From Lactuca virosa (taxonomy: Eukaryota > Streptophyta > Magnoliopsida > Asterales > Asteraceae), in the NCBI GenBank assembly GCA_928212115.1, contig CAKMRJ010003334.1, forward strand, positions 23,214,104 through 23,278,103: a DNA stretch of 64,000 bases, given 5' to 3'. This document shows positions 58,079 through 64,000 of this stretch, one piece after another. The notes beneath the pieces were generated by a model. The model searched no databases. It worked only from the letters and a program-made list of their open reading frames with translations, and was not told the origin of the DNA. The translations under genes and the position numbers were made by a program. Every line of letters begins with the position of its first letter. Position 1 is the stretch's first letter.

Positions 58079-59617
58079 ATGCATGGAATCTTAAAATTCG
58101 ACACTCCGGCAGGTCCAGCCACAGTACTCGCCACCCCTCCCAGAGAATTGCAGTGCTTTACGGTAATGAAGCCAGCAGAGATGACTAAAGAAACAAAGAA
58201 GCCACGACGAGATCCGGCGAAAGGAAATGAAGTAATCAACGAGGAATACCCTGATCAGCCGATCAGCATTGGTCATAACCTCCCAGGTCACGTGAGGGAG
58301 GCAGTAGTCGACCTACTCAAACGGTACAAACACATATTTGCATGGACTCCCACAGACATGGTGGGGGTAGATAGGAAGGTCATTGAGCATAAACTGGCAA
58401 TCAAGCCAGGGACAAAGGAAGTGAAGCAGAAGAGAAGGGTCCAAGGAGGGGACCGCAACAGGGCAATTAATGCAGAGATGGCTAAGCTGGCGGAGGCCGG
58501 AATAGTAAGGGAAGTGGTTTTCCCAACTTGGATCGCTAATCCGGTTATGGTGCGCAAGCAGGACGGGTCATGGCGTATGTGTATTGACTTCTCAGACTTG
58601 AACAAAGCGTGTCCCAAGGACTGCTACCCCCTCCCGGAGATCGACCAGAAAGTGGAATCGCTGCAAGGGTTCAAGCTGAAGTGTTTCCTAGATGCATATA
58701 AGGGGTATCATCAGATTCTGATGAGCGAGCAGGACGAAGAGAAAACGACTTTCTACACGGATCATGGCACCTTTTGTTACACCAAGATGCCTTTTGGTTT
58801 GAAGAACGCGGGTGCCACGTACCAGCGCCTGGTCGACTCGATCTTCGCTGAGCAAATTGGGAGGAATATCGAAGTGTATGTCGACGATATGGTGATTAAG
58901 AGCTCCCGTGAAAACAAAATGTTGCAGGACATCGAGGAGACTTTTGTTACACTAGAAAGGGTCAAAATGAAATTGAATCCGGCTAAATGCACATTCGGGG
59001 TAGAAGAAGGACAGTTCTTGGGATACTATGTTACCAAACAGGGCATCCAGCCTAGCCCAGTTAAAGTGGACGAGTTTATGGAGACCCCACCCCCAGGCAC
59101 TCTCAGGGACGCACAGGGTTTGAATGGGAAGCTCACGGCTCTGAGTAGATTCATCTCGAAATCCGCTGACAAGGCCATTCCACTATTTCATACACTGAAG
59201 GGTTGTATTGAAAAGAACAACTTTCAATGGACATCCGCGGTGGAAGAAGCGCTCCAGAAGATTAAGGAAGCACTACACAAGCTACCTACACTGGCCAGCC
59301 CCGTCCCGGGGGAAACACTGCAAATGTACCTCTCGACCTCAAACGAGGCGATATCCTCGGTGTTGACCGTAGAAAGGGAAGGAGAGCAGAAGCCGATATA
59401 TTTTGTGAGTAGAGCATTACAGGGTCCTGAAATCAATTATCCCACCCTGAAAAAACTGGTCCTGACACTCATTTACGCGGCGCGACGTTTGAGGCGCTAC
59501 TTCCAGGCGCACCAAATAGAGGTGCTAACAAATTGCCCCATCAAACAGATATTACTCAAGCCAGAAACATCGGGCCGGCTAGCAAAGTGGGCGATCGAGC
59601 TGGGGGGCATGATATAA
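58079..59617 (+). pseudogene. Tat reverse transcriptase and first RNase H
   Basis: Open frame of about 512 residues. Blocks: ANPVMVRKQDGSWRMCIDF, DLNKACPKDCYPLP, MPFGLKNAGATYQRLV, the catalytic YVDDMVIKS near 58877, QFLGYYVTKQGI, and an RNase H-like tail (LYLSTSNEA-type block, PIYFVSRAL, LIYAARRLRRYFQAH). It synthesises the DNA copy and degrades the RNA template. Ends prematurely at 59615-59617 because one base is missing in a G run at about 59602-59607. Confidence 0.92.
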
Positions 59618-60600
59618 GCTATCGTCCAAGGACAAGCATTAAGGGACAAGCACTGGCTGATTTCTTGCTCGAAATTCCAGATGAAGGAAACTTAGCCAAG
59701 GAAGGAATCTGGGCGGTAGAGGAGGTCCCAGCCAACGACCACTCGTGGACGCTATACACCGATGGGGCGTCCAGCAGGGAAGGCTCGGGTGCAGGATTAA
59801 TCTTGACTAGGCCAGAGGGAGAGGAAGTGACCTACGCTCTTCGGTTCGACTTCCACACCTCGAATAACGAGGCGGAGTACGAAGCCTTGCTCGCAGGGTT
59901 GCGCTTAGCCAAGCAAATGGGGGCGAAGGCTGTGACAGCCCTGACAGATTCGAGGTTAGCCGCGAACCAAATTAACGGAAGTTTTGAGGCAAGAGATAAG
60001 AGAATGGAGAGATATGTGAGAATGGTGAGACAACTGATCCAGTCCTTTAGAAAGTTCACGATCAAGCAAATATCTCGGAGCAAGAATAAAAGGGCAGACG
60101 CTTTAAGCAAGTTGGCATCCACATGTTTCGATCATCTATCGAAGAAGGTTTTGGTAGAAGTACTCAGGGAAAGGAGTACAGATGAGCAGCAGGTGAATAC
60201 CTTGACAACTACCGGGCCCACATGGATGACACCATTTATGGAATATTTGCAAAGGGGAGTGTTACCAGACGACCACAGTGAAGCCAGGAAGATACGAATA
60301 AAGGCGCCCTCATATGCATTGATAAACGGGGAGCTGTATCGAAAAGGGTTCACGACACCATGGTTGAAATGCGTAGATCAGGCTAGAGGGATGGAGGCGC
60401 TACAGGAGGCGCACGCAGGTCAGGCGGGCGCACACGAGGGAGCCAGGGCTTTAACGGGTAAAGTGCTCCGGATGGGGATATATTGGCCCACTGTACACCA
60501 AGACGCGCTGGGAGTGACTAGGAAGTGTGGGGAATGCCAGTCTTACGCTCCAGTCCAAGCAAACCCGTCAGTACCACTGCAGAACATATCCAGCCCATGA
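59618..60600 (+). pseudogene. Tat second (archaeal-type) RNase H and linker to integrase
   Basis: YRPRTSIKGQALADFLLE precedes LYTDGASSREGSGAGLIL (first catalytic Asp), NNEAEYEALLAGLRLA (Glu), and LTDSRLAANQ (Asp), then NKRADALSKLAS, the archaeal-type RNase H seen in Tat elements. The integrase zinc-binding region (HEGARALTGKVLRMGIYW, CGECQSYAP) closes it. TGA at 60598 replaces a Trp codon. Confidence 0.92.
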
Positions 60601-61455
60601 CCATTCTACTAATGGGGCATAGACATCGTAGGCCCATTCCCAGAGGCACCTGGAAAGCTGAAGTACATGGTGGTGGCGGTGGACTACTTTACAAAGTGGA
60701 TTGAAGCAGAACCGCTAGCGTGTATATCAGGAAGACACATGATAAAGTTTGTATGGAAAAATATCATGACAAGGTTTGGAACACCTAAGGTGCTCGTCAG
60801 TGACAATGGCCTACAATTTGCTGAAAATCCTTTCAGAGAATGGTGCGCCGGTAAAGGGATAAATCAGCGGTTTACATCAGTGGCGCACCCACAGGCTAAT
60901 GGACAAACAGAAGTGTCCAATCGAACCATTGTGAACGGCATCAAGAAACGGTTGGGTAAGGCAAAGGGGAATTGGGCAGAGGAGTTACCGGCAGTACTCT
61001 GGTCGTACAGAACCACTCCACGAATAAGCACACAGGAGACCCCGTTCGGCCTAACATACGGGACGGAGGCTGTACTTCCATTAGAAATAGTTTGTTGGCA
61101 CGTTGAGAGCGGTCAATGCGGATGAAGAAAGCAATGCCCAAGACCTAAGATTGAATTTAGACGTCCTCGAAGAGAGACGCGAGAAGTCGGAGGTACGCCA
61201 AGCTGCGTACAAATGCGTAACATAAAGATATTACAATCAGAGGGTGAAGGAGAAGGCATTCAGAGTAGGCGAGTATGTGCTGAGAAAAAATGAGGCAAGT
61301 CGAGCCCAACCCAAGGCAAGTTGGGCCCAGTATGGGAGGGCCCGTACAAGATTATAGAAGCGAATAGGAACGGCGCGTATGTATTGGAAACAGCGGAAGG
61401 GAGGCGGATACCAAGAACATGGAACGCCAAAAACTTGAAGAAGTTTTTCTTTTAA
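60601..61455 (+). pseudogene. Tat integrase
   Basis: WGIDIVGPFPEAPG (first Asp) follows a TAA. VVAVDYFTKWIEAEPL, VLVSDNGLQFAE (second Asp), and HPQANGQTEVSNR (Glu) complete the DDE triad, then LPAVLWSYRTTPR. The frame shifts near 61110; in the new frames blocks for NLDVLEERREKSEV, RVGEYVLR and a WNAKNLKKFFF end can be read to 61455. It inserts the DNA copy into the genome. No chromodomain is seen. Confidence 0.9.
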
Positions 61456-61914
61456 GGGCAAAATGGCAAATAGCCCTAGCTGTCCACCGTCGTACTTAGC
61501 ATATCACATTTTTAAGTACTTAGTGTACTTGATTTCATGCTCAGAGACATGATTCTCATACTTAGTGTATTGGAGCCCATAGTTAATGTAATCGAATGAT
61601 TGATATGCTAAATTTTAATACTCAGTGTATTAAATCTTGAAGTGACTGATACCTAAATTTGAATTTTTTTATTGGGTGCTTAGAGAACCCAGCCGTGACA
61701 CTTAGCGTGTCAATACTAATGTGGGAAAAATAAAATGCTTAGCGCATCAAAATACCATTAGAAGAAAGCAATGCTTAGAGCAGGCAACGGGACACCCGGT
61801 ACACGAAAACGAATTTTACATACAATCAAAAGAGTAAATTCTTAGCAAAACCCATACATCACGTGTCCAGATCAAAACAAAAAAAGGAAAATAAAGCAAC
61901 CATAGAGAATATTT
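61456..61914. other. Spacer between integrase and antisense gene with repeated CTTAG words
   Basis: Short related words recur: ACTTAGTGTACTT, ACTTAGTGTATTGG, ACTCAGTGTATTAA, CACTTAGCGTGTCAA, GCTTAGCGCATCAA and GCTTAGAGCAGG. The two genes converge on this spacer, so it should hold both 3' ends. No other feature. Confidence 0.5.
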
Positions 61915-64000
61915 TCACGCCCCAGGAGGGGTAGCACACGATGCCGGGGCATCTTTGTTTTCATCACCATTGTGTCCATCACCAACAACCATCTCCAGCA
62001 CCACATTCTCATCACCCACCCCAATGTCACGGTCGCCATCATCCTCAATACCCTGCCCACCCTGACCAGCATCACCTTCGATCACCTGCATAATTTCATC
62101 GCCTCGAACCACCATACCCTCAGGGGTACCTTCTGAACCAGAGAAAGAACACAACTCCCGGAGGCCCCCAATATCCAAATCTCCCAAACCCAACAAAGAT
62201 GCATGATCCATACTCGCAAACGACAACAGAGCATCATTCACGCTAACCACCGGACCAGTAGAAGGAAGACGAGCACCAGCATCATCAGACCCAACTCCAG
62301 CGGTTACCTTCTGAACGGATTCAATCCCAGCCACAAAAGCAGCATGTCGAATGAGACTTATAGCATTCGTGAAATCCGGATGCTCAATCAACTTATCCAC
62401 AATACGAACGATACCCACACGCACTAACCAATCCAAATCCTGGTGAGAAGCACCCGCATCTGCTTGCAAAGAAGAGATTAATTTGTCACGATCAACAGCA
62501 TCGCGCTCAAGACTTTCCACTTGAATCATTAAGCCTTCATTCACTTGAGTAAGGGAGTCGACCTTGACCTCCAAAGCGACCCTAGCTTCGTCACGGATAG
62601 CCTTCTCAGATACAAGGAGCTGGCACTTTTGTTCAGCTAGTTGGAGGTCTTCACCAAGCTCGCCAACGCGACGCTCCAGCACTACCACGCGCGACTCGCA
62701 TGTGGCATGGTTGGCCTCCATCTCGCTAAGGGAGTGGATACGTCAGGAGCCGGCAACAAGGTAAAACATAGCTTGCACGGCGGCGTAAGCCATATTGTGG
62801 GCAAAAGCAGGATTACCCATAGCCTCCATGTCACTAACTGCAGCAGGAGGAAAAGCATGGCGGGAGAACTCCAGAGCGTTGGCACGAACAGATAACCGGG
62901 AGTCATTTTGGAGACTCCACGAAGGGGCAAAGACAGGGGGCCTGACAGAACTCTTCCCAGTAACACCACCCAGAGGGAGTGATGCCTGGCCGGGATTACT
63001 AGAGTCCTTGACAGGAGAAAGCTTCGGAGGGAGAAACGGAACACTCGGAACAGGTAAAGGAGAGATAGACGAAACAACAGGCTGATCACGCGCCCCATGG
63101 ATTCCCTCGGACTGTTGCACGTCGTCATCGGGGATCACAACCACACTGGTTGGCATGGAAGCCATAGAACTCAACAGGCGGGAAAAGCTACGCCTGGTCT
63201 GAATTCTTTTGGCAACAGTAGGTGCACCGGAGATCGGCTCACCCATGGCCAAGACGGCTTTCCTTTTCGCCTGCATACGCCGAACATTAGCAACGATACC
63301 CTCTTTGCTATCCTCGCTACTCTCCATGGAGGAGGAGAGGGTACTACCCAGAGGAATGACAGCAGAAATAGGGCGAGCATGGAAGGGATTCGTCTCCAAC
63401 GCCGACTCGCCTATAGGGGAAGTAGAAGGAGCAGCAGTCAAAGAAAACTGGACCAACCGGCGAGGTGGAGGAAGCCGGTCAACCAGATCCACCTCGTGGT
63501 ACTCCAACTTGCCCCGGTAGCGTTTCCGGAGAACCTCATCCATAGACAAAGAAGACTCAACACCTGGGAAGGACAGAACACGAAGTATTTAAAAAAAAAG
63601 AGAGAAGAGGGGGAACAAAAAGAGGAAAGGAGAAAGCCAAGCAAAGCACTTACCGTCAACAATGTAGAAGAACGCCGCCATTTTTCCACGTCGCCTCCAA
63701 GAGGGACTCATCCCTACACCAAAAAGGAGGGCCTCAGAGTAGTCCTCGGGAGATACTTGGACGCTCTTAAGGTAATCAGCAACGCCCTGGTTGTGGGGGA
63801 AAAGCTTAGGGATGGTATCAGCAAAAGTATTCGCACGATACCGACCACTCCCAACCAGTTCTTGATTCACCCATAGGCACTTATCCTGCCAGTTATTGGG
63901 GGTCCGTCTGTCGGGAACTAAAGCATGCCCCCCCCTCCCGCCAGACTGAAAAGGTGCATTTATCTCCGGTGACGCAGAATCTGAAGAAATACTTAAACAC
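61915..64000 (-). pseudogene. Antisense extra gene of the Tat element, two exons visible, 5' end outside window
   Basis: On the minus strand an exon runs from the window edge to 63654, an intron GTAAGT..CCCAG occupies 63653-63564, and exon 2 runs 63563-61915. Splicing joins IVDG to VESSLSMDEVL in frame. Exon 1 reads WQDKCLWVNQELV and ADYLKSVQVSPEDYSEALL and looks like the putative gypsy-type transposon family (PF04195-like). It has one frame break in a G run at about 63931-63937. Exon 2 holds a Ser/Pro-rich stretch, a coiled coil (VLERRVGELGEDLQLAEQKC onward, about 62695-62450) and an acidic, Gly/Asp-rich C-terminus. One TGA at 62743-62745 interrupts it. Such antisense ORFs are known from Tat elements; their function is unknown. 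Confidence 0.7.
63564..63653 (-). other. 90-nt intron of the Tat antisense gene
   Basis: Donor GTAAGT, acceptor TTCCCAG, a pyrimidine-rich 3' half, and an in-frame join on both sides. Confidence 0.8.

Larger units (their letters stand above)
55431..64000 (+). mobile_element. Ty3/gypsy Tat-clade retrotransposon, right end outside window
   Basis: 5' LTR 55431-55967, primer-site-like TTGGCGTCGTCCG at about 55972-55984, then gag, protease, reverse transcriptase-RNase H, a second RNase H, integrase, and an antisense extra gene. The additional RNase H after the first and the antisense ORF between integrase and the 3' LTR are features of the Tat lineage. It is more GC-rich than the surroundings. 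Several single-base breaks inactivate it. Confidence 0.92.

Noticed and set aside
1..64000. tRNA, rRNA, snoRNA or organellar insertions
   Set aside because: Only the short tRNA-complementary primer sites of the retroelements were seen; no full-length RNA gene could be recognised by eye.

Overview
The window is nuclear DNA from a higher plant, most likely a composite such as lettuce (Lactuca). This is judged from the style of its retrotransposons, whose LTRs are full of GTACGC..GCGTAC and ACTCG.CGAGT palindromes, and from a single plant-type QALGGH zinc-finger gene; the genus is an inference. Only one intact host gene is visible. The rest is a dense stack of transposable elements at several stages of decay, plus AT-rich spacer.

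Layout. 1-990: right end of a Ty3/gypsy-type LTR abutting a decayed PIF/Harbinger nuclease fragment (991-1345). 1346-4200: AT-rich spacer with small tandem duplications. 4613-5152: C2H2 zinc-finger repressor gene with a recognisable promoter. 6584-10736: a chain of four terminal-inverted-repeat elements separated and bounded by (TA)n microsatellites; the largest (7523-10191) carries captured, duplicated lipoxygenase gene pieces with introns. 10856-12438: Mutator-like (MULE) non-autonomous element. 13125-17843: nearly complete Ty1/copia element on the minus strand, with a 5-bp target duplication. 17937-21018: MITE and foldback elements, one nested in another.

21083-31046: Ty3/gypsy chromovirus-like element G1 (target duplication GTTAC) holding a minus-strand solo LTR (22408-24313, target duplication GTATG). 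31308-31990: GC-rich LTR stub. 35618-52643: a MULE with 9-bp target duplication CCGTTTTTA and a decayed MuDR-type transposase N-terminus. It is split by gypsy element G2 (36402-50906, target duplication CCCAC), which is itself split by a copia-derived element (about 40745-46487). That innermost element lacks a recognisable pol; its interior holds at least fifteen short hairpins, three of which share a 17-nt loop on different stems.

55171-55430: start of another gypsy LTR, broken by a Tat-clade gypsy element (55431 to beyond the window end). That element has gag, protease, reverse transcriptase, two RNase H domains, integrase and an antisense, intron-containing extra gene.

Almost every transposon reading frame is broken by stops or frameshifts, several of which look like C-to-T decay of methylated DNA. 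The observations most worth testing are the hairpin array of the nested copia-like element, the (TA)n-linked element chain, the captured lipoxygenase exons, and the apparent 64/66-nt intron at the gag-protease junction shared by both chromovirus-like elements.
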